A stretch of DNA of 64,000 bases. Origin: Anisakis pegreffii. Taxonomy: Eukaryota; Nematoda; Chromadorea; Rhabditida; Anisakidae. The stretch lies in contig JAPYMA010000065.1 in the NCBI GenBank assembly GCA_035041965.1, forward strand, positions 1 to 64,000, written 5' to 3'. A program made the position numbers and the translations under genes. The notes below the pieces were generated by a model. That model saw nothing but the letters and a program-made list of their open reading frames with translations, had not been told where the DNA came from and ran no database searches. Positions 13,801 to 25,940 of the stretch are shown here, in pieces. Each line of letters begins with the position of its first letter. Position 1 is the stretch's first letter.

Positions 13801-14060
13801 TTCGTGTAATACCCTGCAATATCAAATTCATTCCGTCTGATAGTTCAGTCTCACATTTCAACAATTCTTTGGTAAATGATACAAAAAACAGTGATATGTA
13901 ACGAGTGCTGATGATAAATCGATAAGAATTTGACTTGAAAAGTTACATTTTTATGACAATTAGTACACAACGATTCCACTTCAACAGGATGTTGTTCGCT
14001 GTCATCCGCTGACAATTCCCTGAACACCGTCTCATCCGTACGGTCGTCTGTTGCACTCAT
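10809..14060 (-). CDS. ZPR1: Zinc finger protein ZPR1
   Basis: ZPR1 binds eEF1A and, in vertebrates, the EGF receptor and SMN, and shuttles to the nucleus in growing cells. Ten exons join in frame: 14060-13947, 13813-13694, 13555-13387, 13189-13032, 12876-12739, 12631-12514, 12261-12131, 11935-11789, 11504-11355, 11021-10809 (485 residues, about the family length). The duplicated architecture is clear. Two C4 zinc fingers are present (CTNCHKN...[10 protein letters not shown] and CPNCGRP...[13 protein letters not shown]). Each is followed by an alpha/beta domain containing PELELE, TTVEG and a [14 protein letters not shown] motif (GDATGN-type in copy one). The hallmark [12 protein letters not shown] lies near the C-terminus, then an acidic tail. 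Exon 8 uses the acceptor CTGAAG. The gene is divergent from GAR1, with about 600 bases between the starts. Confidence 0.96.
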
Positions 14061-14659
14061 TTCTTTTCGGCTTCTGTAGGCAACTTCTCAGTTCCCGATT
14101 ATTTTTACGCCTGAAAATGATTATTATTAAATTAAATGGAAAACGACACTCGTCGTAACGTTAACAACTAATAATAATAACGAACCACACAGGTGGCTAA
14201 CGAGACAACAACTAATGTCAATTTGAGCGCATAATATTGATATCAGTAAATAAGTAAACAAAGAAATAAATTTTGACCAATAAACAATTGAATTGCTGAA
14301 ATAATCTTTTCGCAATGCATTAAAGCGATTAAGATATAGTGATAGCGCTGCAAAGTCAACAAACGCACTTCTTCAGTTGAGATTCGCTCATCGTTCAAAC
14401 CATTTTGGCACTCTTTCCATAACGAATTTGAGGCGTTTTCAATTGCATTCCGTTTTTTTTTTTCATTTTTAGCAGATTCATTTTAGCGAATTTCTCAGTG
14501 ATTGTCAAGCTTTCGTCGTAACTTATAATTAACTCATAATTTCTGAGTGGCTCAGGTCGACTGATGGATAATTCGAGTCAATTTTACGTTCATTTGTGAG
14601 AACTATTTTCATGGGGTTTGCGCTTTTCAGGGTATCTGTCGAGTGTAATCAGAGAACGA
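14061..14659. promoter_or_regulatory. Shared divergent promoter region of ZPR1 and GAR1
   Basis: The two starts face away from each other across about 600 bases, so their promoters must lie here. On the minus strand TTGCCTACAG ends 23 bases before the ZPR1 ATG, and on the plus strand GCGCTTTTCAG (ending 14631) precedes the GAR1 ATG by 28 bases. Both look like trans-splice acceptors. No TATA box or other element can be assigned. Confidence 0.45.
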
Positions 14660-16403
14660 ATGTCATTTCGAGGTCGAGGCGGTGACAGGGGTAGAGGTGG
14701 TTTTGGTGGAGGCAGAGGAGGGGGTCGTGGATTCGGTGGGCGAGGAGGGGGACGGGGAGGAGGACGGGGAGGATACGACCAAGGACCGCCAAGCGAAGTT
14801 ATTGGTCAGTTTGTTTGGTAGTAATTATACAGATATTTCTCGGGTAGGATTCACCAGAAGAATGCGAGCTCCAGCATAACTTTGAATTATGGTTGAGATT
14901 CTAAGTCGCTCATATGGATTCAAAATTTGCTTCAATTAGTTTGGATTTCATTTCCAATTGTTCATTTCATCAGGACTGGAATCTCTCTCCAGGCAATGCT
15001 TTCATGAATAGTTTCCGATAAGATACGCTGCCAGTCATTTCCGCGAAGCATTGATTCTTATTCGTGAAGTGTGCAAAAGAGAACGGATTCTAAAAGTTTT
15101 TCAGAAGTTGGATATTTCACGCATACTTGTGAAAACGATATAGTGTGCCATACAACAGTTGGCAAAGTACCCTATTTCAATGCACCCGTCTATTTTGAAA
15201 ACAAAGAACAAATCGGAAAAATCGACGAAATATTCGGTGGTCTCAAAGACAATGTGAGTTTTCATGTTATTCTTGTTCGGACGTTATTGTTCACTGGTCA
15301 CCCACCATCGAATGTTTATATTTCTTCATTGAAAATTGATAGATAATGAATTTGAATTAATCATTTTGAGGAATATATTCTGTGATTATGAGGTTCGAGT
15401 CGTCTAATGTCAGTTTTTCGATAACAATATTTATTCGCATGAAAATATGTCTAACAAGTTCAGTACAATGATAACAATATGGCCACTCTACTGCTCCAGG
15501 TATTGTTGGGGTGAGGAGAAATAATTTAAAGATTCGAAAAGAACAAACAATTATTATCCTACAATGGTATGAATCATATCAAGCATATATACAGTTTCAT
15601 GACTGAAGATATTTGAAGGGTTTCACGGTGGTGTTGAATGGAGGCATGAAAGCGGGATCTTTCGAAGAAGGTACCAAACTGTACATTGACCCAGCCAAGT
15701 TATTGCCTCTGGAACGATTTCTGCCACAGGCGAAAGGCACGCGTGGCACACGAGGAGGACGTGGTAGGGGAGGAGACCGAGGTGGTGGACGAGGTTTGTT
15801 GATCGAATCTGATTCATTCCCAGATAAATTTTATCTGCCATCCTCTGTCTACCATGATCAGTGGATGAATTCGAGTAAGGAAACGTTTTGCAGGTGGAGG
15901 TCGTGGGTTCGGCGGACGGGGTGGTGGTGATCGTGGAGGTTTTAGAGGAGGTTAGTTCGAATTTTTGTTGATAATTCCTTCAAGTTTTGAATTTCTTCTT
16001 ATTGGTAATCCGTTCAACGCGAATGAAATTTGAGGTCGGGGCGGAGATCGAGGCGGGGGATTTCGTGGTGGATTCCGAGGTAATGATCGAAACAGTGGCG
16101 GAGGTTTCCGAGGTGGAGGAGATAGGCGTGGAGGGTCATTCCGTTAGTTTCATTTATTCGTTTATCATTGCACTGGTACTATTGTTATTGTTGTTTTTAC
16201 TGTTATTGTCGTTATATTATATTATTATTGTTCTCGTTATTTTCATTATTATTAATTATTATTATATTATTGTTATCATTAAATTGTTATTATTGTTGAG
16301 TGATTTTTAAGGCGGTGGTGATCGAGGTGGTGGAGGGTTCAAGCGATTTGGTGATAGTTCACCATATCAGCAACAGAACAAGAAAAAACGTTTTGATGAT
16401 TGA
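14660..16403 (+). CDS. GAR1: H/ACA ribonucleoprotein subunit 1 (GAR1)
   Basis: GAR1 is a core protein of H/ACA snoRNPs, which direct pseudouridylation of rRNA and snRNA in the nucleolus. It binds dyskerin (Cbf5). Six exons join in frame: 14660-14804, 15105-15253, 15619-15793, 15894-15950, 16035-16142, 16312-16403 (241 residues). A glycine/arginine-rich N-terminal arm (about 45 residues) is followed by the conserved RNP core, with [23 protein letters not shown] and [16 protein letters not shown] long RGG-rich C-terminal arm ends in a basic KKKRFDD. The start was chosen because an SL-type acceptor lies just upstream; an earlier in-frame ATG (14618) is before that acceptor. Three of the five acceptors are unusual (TTGAAG, TTTGAG, TTTAAG). 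The last intron is a TTATTG-rich simple sequence. Confidence 0.96.
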
Positions 16404-17000
16404 TGATCAAAAATACGATTTTTATATTTGTTTGTATTATCGTTTATCGTTGACGTTTTTATTGCTGACTGATTTATCGATGCAGTTCAGTCGTTTATTC
16501 CTCAGGAGAATATCACTTGAACTCGTTGAAGGAAACCTTTTTTAGTTTTTTAGTTGTTGTTCTAAGATTGAAATATTGTCGCATAATTAATTGGAAAAAC
16601 GTTGAAGAAATTGAGGGAATTACTTACAGTGGTTGTTACTGTGTAGATGTTGCAAAGTCGAATTCGATATGCAGTTTAGTTTGATCTTCGATAACGAATT
16701 TTAATATCGTCAGATCAGAATTATTGACCGTTAATGAAATATCAATGCAACGTTATTTCAATGATTGCTATGTGATGATAATTAATAATTGATGTTCTGT
16801 CATTATTATGGTTATTTTTTGTATTCATCGTTACATGTCGATTATTGTTGCTGTTGTTAATTTTGGTGTGAAACTTGTTATTTTCTATTTTGTTGTTGTT
16901 GTTATTGTTGCTGTTGTTGTTTTTCATTAAAAAGTTACAAATTTTTAAATTCTGCCGATAAAATTACACATTTTCAAGTGTTACTCTGTCGTTCTGAAAG
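16404..17000 (+). other. GAR1 3' flank
   Basis: AT-rich sequence after the GAR1 stop. The 16780-16930 part is TTG/TTA simple sequence. No gene was seen. Confidence 0.4.
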
Positions 17001-18010
17001 TTTATAAATTACAAACAGATTAATCCTTTGTCAGAATGTTCATATACATGGGCGAAATTGAAAAGGAGGGTGCCTCAATATTGTGTTAGACGGTGCAGTG
17101 GTCATTTGTGATCAACATTGAGAGATACCTTCAAAAAATTAAGGATATTTCAATAACGGGGCATGATTAGTAGCATAAATAGTATTTGGCAGAAAGTTGA
17201 GATCCACTCCTATCTAAGCATATTGAGAAATATTCACGTTCCTGAACAAAGCTGAGGAGCAGGGTCATCTGAATTTTGTGTTCGATACATACTGCATGTG
17301 TATCAGTGCGTTTGGTGATCAACAGTAAATGATAATCTCCCAGATATCTGAGATATCTGAACAATGGGGCATGATCAACTGGCAACAGAATATTTTTCGG
17401 AAGCCGATATCTCCTATCTAACGGTATCAGAAAATATTCATGTTTACGGGCAAAGGCTTATGCTATCAGTGATTCCCACGTTCGGGTGTTCAATTAATCC
17501 TTTTGGTGGTCCAGCAGGCCCTCATTACTGCCCCCAATTGCTACAGTCATTTACTATTTCTATACACAACGTCAGAACTACCTTCTCGACCCTCTCAATT
17601 GCCCCATGGTAACCCCATACCACCCAAAAATGGATAATTTTCCACTTATGGAGACTCCTGCCATAAGGCGAGTACCATTTTCAAACTAACTCTATCCTCC
17701 AGTTTACACAGCAACACAATTGTTTCTTGTTAGTATTGGATCGAGGAGATTCTCTGCTTTTAAATTATCATAAATGTAGTTGAAGGATTTTGCTTAATTC
17801 AAGAGATATAACTGATTTTCTAGACATATGATCTCTGTGGTGTGATCAATGGTATAATTGAATAGGAATATCACGAGTACTATTATCAAACTACTTGACT
17901 CCTTAAGTTTGCACAGCAACACTATTGCTTCTTGCTGGTATCGGGTCCAGGAGATTCTCAGCTTTCACACTATCAAATATGTTGTCGGGAGATTTTGCTT
18001 ACAATTAGTA
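17000..18010. repeat. Degenerate R1-type tandem array, interrupted by a MITE
   Basis: Two segments carry the landmarks of the R1 family. In 17000-17460 units of roughly 200 bases repeat ATCAACAGTAAATGATA / GGGGCATGATCAACTGG / ATATTCATGTTTACGGGCAAA. In 17670-18010 the inverse orientation gives CAGTTTACACAGCAACAC and AAGTTTGCACAGCAACAC about 200 bases apart, each followed by GGAGATTCTC. A short hAT-like element sits between them. Confidence 0.5.
17467..17660 (-). mobile_element. Short hAT-type MITE (about 194 bp)
   Basis: It starts with CAGTGATTCCCACGTTCGGG, the reverse complement of the end of the complete element at 46234-47059. It ends with a degraded copy of the other end (GGATAATTTTCCACTTATGG, then AGACTCCTG). 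It lacks the internal body found in the longer copies. I find no matching 8-bp flanks, so it is old or truncated. Confidence 0.5.
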
Positions 18011-18019
18011 TGTAAATAG

Positions 18020-18670
18020 GTTAGTTGATGGCAACTCTTTACTCTCCTATTTTTTGAGTAGCTCGTCCGGACTTCACAGGGTTTTCATTCGTTTTTACAC
18101 GGTTTTCATTCTTTTCCTTGCTGTTATAATCACTCTCATAGCTTTTATCACCAAAAGTGTTCTCTTCTGCTATTTTCTCATTCATTTCTTTTAACACTTA
18201 GGGTCAAAGTCACATTCTATCAAATACACTCTATAATTGATCATTTGACTGTCGGACGTTATTGAGCAATTCAGTTCGATTGCTGTATTGTTGATTTTGG
18301 ATGTCAACAACAGTCACTGAATAGTATATGCTACAGAATGAGAAGTTGTGAAATGCAATGAGGCGAAGTGAATGAGAAAAACTCATCAAGAGAACGGTAT
18401 TCGCATGTGATAGCTATGAGAGTGAATACAACACGTCTGAAAAGAATGAGAATCCATCCAAGTCAGTTAGAAGTGAACGTGTCATAGACAACGGCTTTTG
18501 ATGCGATCATGATCGATTGCAATAATGAGCAACACAACGGTCTAGGATAGTGATTCTCACAGGGAGTGAAATTCCCCATTTTGGGTAATTTAGAGATATC
18601 AAGAGGTAATCGAGGGAATCGGGAAATTAATATTTCGTGTAATTGTTAATTATGATAGAACGCCACTGTG
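18020..18670 (+). mobile_element. Non-autonomous hAT-family copy, rearranged
   Basis: The sequence matches the body of the element at 46234-47059 (for example CAAAAGTGTTCTCTTCTGCT and AGAACGGTATTCGCATGTGA). The terminal segment GTGATTCTCACAGGGAGTGA follows the body instead of preceding it, so the ends are permuted relative to the complete copy. There is no transposase. It lies between the 3' ends of GAR1 and the hydratase. Confidence 0.7.
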
Positions 18671-18968
18671 ATGGTGTATTTCTCACCTGTGAACAACTTC
18701 TGGATAGCGAAGCAAATTTATGCATGAGAATATTGTGAAGCATGAATTCTTTGTGCGCATAAAAAACTTTGAATGATTATTTTAGAATGGAATTTCATAT
18801 ACAGTTTCAATGCAAACATGTGACAACTATGAATTATTGTCTTCCCATCGTGAGTGACATACAAAATTTGGTCAGTATGAGATTGGGGACTGCCATACAA
18901 ATTAGACATCGAACATTTTTAGGAATAAAGGATGTTCCTGGGTGATGTTCTTTTGCTATGGTGCCGCA

Positions 18969-21900
18969 TCACTGATTCGACCATTTCGGCGAACGCTTCT
19001 CAATGAAAGCTTGCATACCTTCTTTGATATCGTTCTGAAATTAACCTGGTCGATGAAATTAATCTTCTCTGCTTGCGGTAATCTGACCATGCATCTAGAT
19101 CATGAACTGCGTCATGTAAATGGTGAAACTTTTTTGTCACTAAATCTCTTGAATTCAGCTCTCAATGTATCCATATAAACATACTTACAAGGGAAGGTCA
19201 CGAACTGAACCCAGCGTTTCGGGATGAGATATACATCAAATTATAGAACTCCTCGAGCTCATTACGAATATGTAAAAAAATTTTGCGAAATACTAAGGGG
19301 ACGCGAGATATGGCGGAGTGCGTGAAAGTGTGCTCATTATAAAGTCGCAAAATCAGTCACTTGCCAAAATAGGAGCACTAAGTTCGAGGTGATACTCATC
19401 TTGCTAATAATGATAGAAGTAATAATGAAAGACAATAAATAGTAACTGTAGCAAATGTTGAATGGAAGAGTTTTCGTTCAGTGGCAAGTCCTTGTTGTAG
19501 AGTTGTTTCGTAGGCATTATTTACAGATTCTTTTACTATTGCGCTTATCAGTGAGGAATTTCTCGCAATTTTTTCTGCCAATTTGATTGTTTCGTCGAGC
19601 AGCACTTCGCCTGGGAACACCTTAAAATCAGTTTCATTACCGTTTATCCGCTATTGTTCTCTAGCACAATCGCTAGTACTGCTATTATCACCACTACTGT
19701 CTTATCATTTGTGTTATCATTTTCCGTTATCATTTCTCACCGTTTACGATTATCCTTATTGTTGATACTGTTTATTACCAGTGTTACTGTATGCATACAA
19801 AGTCAATACGAGTCACTCACACCGTGATGTTAACCGAACAATATAGCTTTTGGGAAAAGTCATTTTCGAGTGTATAGTCTCTGCCAGTTTAATGATAGTT
19901 TGATCTTCTTGTTGTTAGATCAGATGATCTGTTTTCGTCACATCAATAACAAACACTGACAATGTTATTGTGCAATCGACGATAACGTGGTGACGAAAGC
20001 GAAGAAAACAAGTGATAATTGAATACAAACCTTTGATACGATTCCACAATCTTTGGCCTCAGTTGCAGACATTTTATCGCCCGTGAGGCACATTTCCATC
20101 GCTAACGATTTGCCGGCTATCCTTGTTAAGCGTTGCGTGCCACCAGCTCCTAAACAATATCAATCGCATTGAAGTGCTAGCAATATCAATGCAACAACAG
20201 AATCGGCATGATAATAAAATGCTTCAAATTAAATCACTGATCTAATGAAACAGTGATATCTAATCTATAATCTGTACGATGAAGAACTCATGAAAATCTA
20301 ATTTATACATGATAATCTATTGAAATTACTAGCAAATAGACAGCAGAATAATAATAGAGATGACCTAGGTAATCCTAGTAGTAGTATTAATGACAACATT
20401 GAGAACATGTAACCAAAGTAATAAAACCACATACCCGGTATGGTACCAATCGTAATTTCAGGTTGTGCAAATAGAGCACTCTCACTAGCATAGACGATAT
20501 CACACATCAACGCCAACTCAAATCCTCCGCCGAAAGCGAAGCCATTAACGGCCGCAATCAACGGCTTATTTAGGGCTGTGATTTTGTTCCAGTTTGAAGG
20601 AAATTTCGCCATTGTTATTTCAGCAAAACTCTTCGTGCACATCTCTTTTATATCCGCACCAGCTGAAGAATTGTTCTTTGGATATTGCTGCTTGGATCAT
20701 TACGAATAATGGGATTAAACATTATTCTATAGGCATTTTATCACCATGAAAAGCTATTGTTCTATGAAGTGCTCACTTCAAACTGAATTTTATGGATTCT
20801 CATTCTTTTCGGACGTGTTGCATTTACTCTCACAGCTATTTCGTGCGAATATCGTTCTCTTCATGACTTTTCTCATTCACTTCGTCTCATTTCACTTCAC
20901 AAATCGAAGCAATTTCTCATTCAGTAGTATGTACTATTTACTGGCTGCGTTGACGAGTGTTGATAGCCAAAATCAACAATACAACAATTGAATATTATTA
21001 CTCAACAACGTTTAACAGTCAAATGATCAATTATAGAGTGTATTTGATAAAATGAGAATTTGACTTTGATTGTTGAGTGAAATGAATGAGAAATTAGCAG
21101 AAGAGAACACTTTTGGTGATAAAAGGTATAAGAGCGATTGTAACAGCAAGGAAAAGAATGAAAACCCTGTTAGACCCGGACGAGCTAATGATACTCAAAA
21201 AATAGGAGAATGATGAATGACTAAGATTAGAGTTTCATAAAGACGGTTGATTCTCCGCACTTCAATTAAGGGTTATGTGGAGAGATGAAGTTCAAGAACG
21301 ATGAAGTGATAGTGACGATAATAATGAGATTGTAAGCTCGAAATGATTTGCAGTAATTCATCGAGCATCGACGTCATAACAAATATTCTCGTATTGTATA
21401 AAGATTTTGATGTGATTTAAAGATACACCGTAAACGCGTTTGCATAAAACATTCATCACGCTTTCAAAGGTTGTTTTTCAAGATCAACACTGTGTTGCAT
21501 AGCATTGAAAATCTGTAATGCATTCAAAAATCTAGCTCAAAGTCAGTTACAGTAATGAGTATGAGGGATGGATAGAGCACTACTAACCAGAAAATACTCG
21601 ATCAGATCCAGTTATCACGATCACTTTAACGTTCTCATTCTTATCGTACTCTTCGAGTGCTGTCAACAGCTGTAATTATTTCATTGTTGCATTATATTCA
21701 AGTCATTAAATTCATGTTCAATTCATGATACTCCACAGCTGGAACCCGATCATGTTTCGCGTTTCAGTGGTGCTTCGCAAATTTCCAACAGTAGCCATCA
21801 CTAGCAAAGATTGAAGTCATAAGCAATACCTCGTCGATCAATTGCTCACATAACGCATTCAATCGTTTCGGTCTATTCAGTCTGAGCACGACAATATTGT

Positions 21901-22671
21901 TCTCCTTTCCAACAATTTCCCTTAACACTAGTGCATTTGCACATTCTGAAATTTATTTCAATTAGTGAAATTTGCGTAATCTGTTGCACTTGCACGTATT
22001 GATGCAATGGTAAATCTTGCAATGGTAAATAATCAGGAATGGTAGATCTTCATCTGGCATTCCGTGAACAGATAATGAAACAACATTCAAAAAATTTTAA
22101 TAATTGATCCAGAAAATATCATGTTTGAATTGTTGTTTGAGTTAAGTGTTCACAATTTATTGTTTATTAGTGAGTTTGTGGTGAAAGGCTGCTGATCAGC
22201 AGTGGGGCTGATTTACATGATCAGGTGATTTTGCCTATCTTACAATTGGGCATTTGGAATTCTTTCAAAATTAGCCGAATCTGATAACGGAAAGAAGCGA
22301 CTATAGAGAATATTGGTGAGCAGTATGAAGATTATGCTCAATTGCATGACCGACCGCATTCCTGTGGGATGAACAGTAGGATCAGCATATGAAGAATGGT
22401 TTTCTAACGAAACTAAGCTAGCATATCAGCTGGAATACAAATCTGTTGAATAATTGAACGAAACTGATCAAAATATGATAAGTTATTGATCGTTTCCAAA
22501 CAGAAACCATTCAAAACCATCACAAAAATGAAATTTGTCTCGGAATGAAATTTGAACGAGACAATTTTCATATTGCATAAGTTGAAAATTTTGAACGATT
22601 CATTTCAACTTACCGTGGTCAGTTTTGTCGACAGCCGAGTTACTTTGGCCTGTGCATTCGCTATGTACCAT
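18969..22671 (-). CDS. ECHS1: Short-chain enoyl-CoA hydratase
   Basis: This enzyme hydrates 2-trans-enoyl-CoA to 3-hydroxyacyl-CoA in mitochondrial beta-oxidation and branched amino acid breakdown. Seven exons join in frame: 22671-22614, 21945-21830, 21669-21588, 20662-20435, 20149-20031, 19620-19447, 19034-18969 (280 residues). The crotonase fold is intact: [18 protein letters not shown], the oxyanion-hole loop [20 protein letters not shown] and [20 protein letters not shown]. Both catalytic glutamates (in GGGFE and AQPE) are present, and the usual C-terminal [12 protein letters not shown] closes it. The N-terminus before the core is short and is not a convincing mitochondrial presequence, but the frame stays open for 27 codons upstream of this ATG, so an upstream exon may be missing. 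Intron 3 holds a hAT-family repeat. Confidence 0.95.
20735..21215 (-). mobile_element. hAT-family body fragment inside the hydratase intron
   Basis: About 480 bases match, in reverse orientation, the body of the elements at 18020-18670 and 46234-47059 (for example AGCTATTTCGTGCGAATATCG and GAGAACACTTTTGGTGATAA). The terminal hAT segments are missing here. It lies in intron 3 of the enoyl-CoA hydratase gene. Confidence 0.7.
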
Positions 22672-23632
22672 TTTGGTTGATGAGAATATCAGAACTTCAG
22701 AACCGGGCGATTGAGGTGGTACTAGACGATGATATAGCAATGACACTAGTAATCAAGTCGAATCACTGGTGCACTTAATACTCAGTGATAAACTAATCAT
22801 GTGATTCATACAACAATTAAATCGTACCATCTGCGGCATCCATCTGTCGAGTCGCTATCACAGTCACGCCAAAATCATTCGATCACCCCACTTTTGACTG
22901 TTGCATTTTACGATATAAATCAGCAATCGTCACTGCTTTTGGGCCATTTTGATGGAAAATTTATCACAAAGCGAGTGTTTTTCTTCTATCTATCATGACC
23001 ACCAGCCAACCGCTTGCATTAGTATCGGGCCTTCATATTCTCCAGACCAAAAGCATACGATTAGCAAAAAATGCTAGGAGAATAAGTACATATAACACTG
23101 AAATGTAATGGAAAGTAAGGCGCTGAAGTGAAGTTGTAATTTCATTGCTTCTAATAGTACCTGTATCATGATATTGTTTACTACTGAAATAATTGTAACA
23201 GTGGAACTCAAACTGTACTAATAACTGTAATAATGCAGTTTTTAAAATGACTGTGGTTTCGTTGCTGACTGCAAGCGATAACCTGTTGACTTTCATGCGT
23301 AAGACTGTTCTATGCGTGAAAATGGCTTTCAATATCGAAACAGTTTTTTGTCTATGATTCGAGAAGAGCACTTTTATGATTGCAGCTAGCGAGACGTTAT
23401 GCATGACTTACATTTAGTGCAATAAATGTCAATTGTTTATAAGTGTATCTTCTTGTTTAATACATTACACATATTACACAGTTGATGCGATGATTGGTCA
23501 GAAATCAGAGAAAACTTGGGAAAAGTCAATTGGAATACAAATCTGTTAAATAATTGAACGAAACTGATCAAAACTGATGAGTTATAAATCATTTCCAAAC
23601 AGAAAACATTCAAAACCATCACAAAAATTATG
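22434..23632. repeat. Pair of ~100-bp direct repeats
   Basis: AATACAAATCTGTTGAATAA and the following ~100 bases at 22434-22535 recur at 23533-23632 with few changes. The first copy is in the hydratase first intron and the second is upstream of the gene. The intervening sequence includes a possible plus-strand exon at 22865-22972 (encoding a piece with LLLGHFDGKFITK) that may belong to the candidate gene at 23749-25150. Confidence 0.55.
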
Positions 23633-23748
23633 TGCACTCAAGTGACCGACCACGGTTTGAGATTTGAGGTCGGTTCAAATCAGGAAAATGCGTCATTTTA
23701 TGCCGAATGTGTATAGTTTGTTAGAGAGATTGAGTAAATATTCAGGAG

Positions 23749-25150
23749 ATGACAGAAGAGTGTTTGCTTCGCCAACCAGATTTGATTACCGAGAGAAGTT
23801 CGTACACAATACTTGAAGAGGGGCCGATCTCGATATGGCACTTTGTGAGCGCGAAGGAACGCTATTCGAAGAAACGCTTTGCATTTCAGGTTGATGCTGA
23901 TAAGTTGAACTTTTTCCGTTGATTTGTTGAAAAAAAAACGACCTTTTAGTTTTTGCCGCTGTTATCAGTGATCAGGTGATGAGCTTATCAGAGCAGATCG
24001 TAATCGAACGGTAAGGGATCAAAGACAACAGGAGACCAAATACGTAAGAATGGCTAACAGTTTGGTGATCGCTAACCGTCGGGCAATCTAACAATTGCAT
24101 ATCATTTTTGTATCTTTTTTTGCATCATTTGTATCAATTTAACATTGCACTTCATCAGTTCCCTTGAAAAATTCTCAGCTGCAATTTTATTTTTGGACTG
24201 GTTCCTCATGTGGTCACCAGTTATTCGAATGTTTCAGATTTATCGTCAATTCGTACCGCTGTGTTTCGTTACAATGAATATTCATTATTGTATTGTTGCA
24301 CAATCGGAAATACCGGTTTTCGTTGCAAACAATATACGCATCATTGTTCAGATGAGTTCTTCTCAGCATTGTATTCCAACTGATTATCATAACACTCGTA
24401 ACGTTCATCATGTGATACCACTAACTTTAATTCAATAGTGATCATTTTGTCTCCATCAAGAGCATTATGATCGCAGTCATTTCAAATTTATCAATCTTGC
24501 TAATATTATCATCGTTAGTAATGTCTATCAATATCGCTGTCATTATAATTGCTACCATTCCCGTTATTATCATCACCTTTATCGCGATTGTCATGAAAAC
24601 ACGCTTATCACAAGTGTTATTGCTGCTCTCATAAGATTATCAATGATGTAGATGCTACTATCAACAGTCATCCTCCTCATCAATAGTAACTCTTTAAGGC
24701 CAACGAGTACAGCTAACAGTTAGTAGCAAGTGCAAAATTCGCAATAAAGATGTCACCATACCAAAATCCTGCGCAACAGCACCACCACGAACCAATATCA
24801 TCATTGTGTTTTGTGCAGATATGACCAATTTTGATGATACCATTGATGTGAGCTTGCACACTCTCTACTACAATTTTTCTGTGCTAAATGACAATGAAAT
24901 TCTCATGGCATCATTTGATATTCTAAAGCCGAAACCAGACACATCTTAAGTGACTCACCGAGAATACAGCAATCAATTCATATTACGGAGTGCTTCGTTG
25001 GAACATCAGTGAATTGACTTCTTCTCCGTTAATTCTATGAAAATAAGCCTTTTTTTGCAGCTAATAGCCACGGATGACATTCAACTGTACTGTATGGGTC
25101 GTAATGAAATAATACTCGAGAGTGATGATACTGTTATCAAGACATTATGA
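23749..25150 (+). CDS. Candidate gene, unrecognised (partial model)
   Basis: I do not recognise this protein. Exon-like pieces on the plus strand are 23749-23889 (ATG start, MTEECLLRQPDLITERSSY..., ending at CAG|GTTGAT), a short piece ending at a GTAAGG donor near 24010, then 24720-24847 (SSKCKIRNKDVTIPKSC...FDDTID, ending at GAT|GTGAGC) and 25061-25150. The last follows TTTTTTTGCAG, reads LIATDDIQLYCMGRNEIILE and ends in a stop. The last two join in phase. The middle of the model, 24015-24719, is unresolved and contains ATT/ATC-rich simple sequence. It is divergent from the hydratase gene. A beta-propeller or other scaffold is possible, but that is only an impression. Confidence 0.38.
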
Positions 25151-25237
25151 TCAGTTCCATAAGAAGTCGTCGTATGAAGAAATGAATGCATATGGTTCAG
25201 AATGTGAAGTGTAATCCTTAGTGAGATTGGCTTATCA

Positions 25238-25940
25238 CAGTTGTTCTCAAGTTCGGGTGCTCCATTACCCTTTCTGATGATCTGGCAGACCGTCGTTATC
25301 CGACACCCCCGAATTACCCAAAACAGGTAATTTCACTCCTAGTCAAAATCACTGTCCTAGATTGCAATCGATTATGGTAGCATGAAAAGCTATTGTCTAT
25401 GACACGCTCATTTCAAACTGATTTCAGATGGATTCTCATTCTTTTCGGACGTGTTGTATTCACTCTCATAGCTATCACATGCGAATACCATTCTCTTCAT
25501 GACTTTTTCTCATTCACTTCGTCTCATTTCACTTCACAATTCGAATCAATTTCTTATTCTGTAACATATATTGTTTAATGGATACGTTGACGAGTGTTGA
25601 CAGCCGAAACCAAGAATACAACGATCAAATATTATTTCTCAGCAAAGTGCAACAGTCAAATGATCAGTAATAGAGTGTATTTGATAGAATAATAATTTGA
25701 CATGAATTGTTCAGTGAAATGAATGAGAAATTAGCAAAAGAGAACACTTTTGGTGATGAAAGCTATAAGAGCGATTGTAACATCAAGGAAAAGAACGAAA
25801 ACCCTGTTAGACCCAAACGAGCTATTGATACGCAGAAAACAGGAGAATGAATAGTTGCCATCACAATGGCGTTCTATCACAAAATAACGACTGCATGAAA
25901 AACTAATTTCCCGACCCCTCCATTACCCCTTATTTGTAGC
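25238..25940 (-). mobile_element. Non-autonomous hAT-family copy, one end truncated
   Basis: It starts with CAGTTGTTCTCAAGTTCGGG, a hAT-type terminus, and matches the element at 46234-47059 in reverse over the body. The far terminal segment is lost near 25940. It begins about 90 bases after the stop of the candidate gene at 23749-25150. Confidence 0.75.

Noticed and set aside
23033..23404. 123-codon minus-strand open frame upstream of the hydratase
   Set aside because: It has no recognisable domain, splice signals or signal peptide, and lies in AT-rich intergenic sequence next to a repeat copy.
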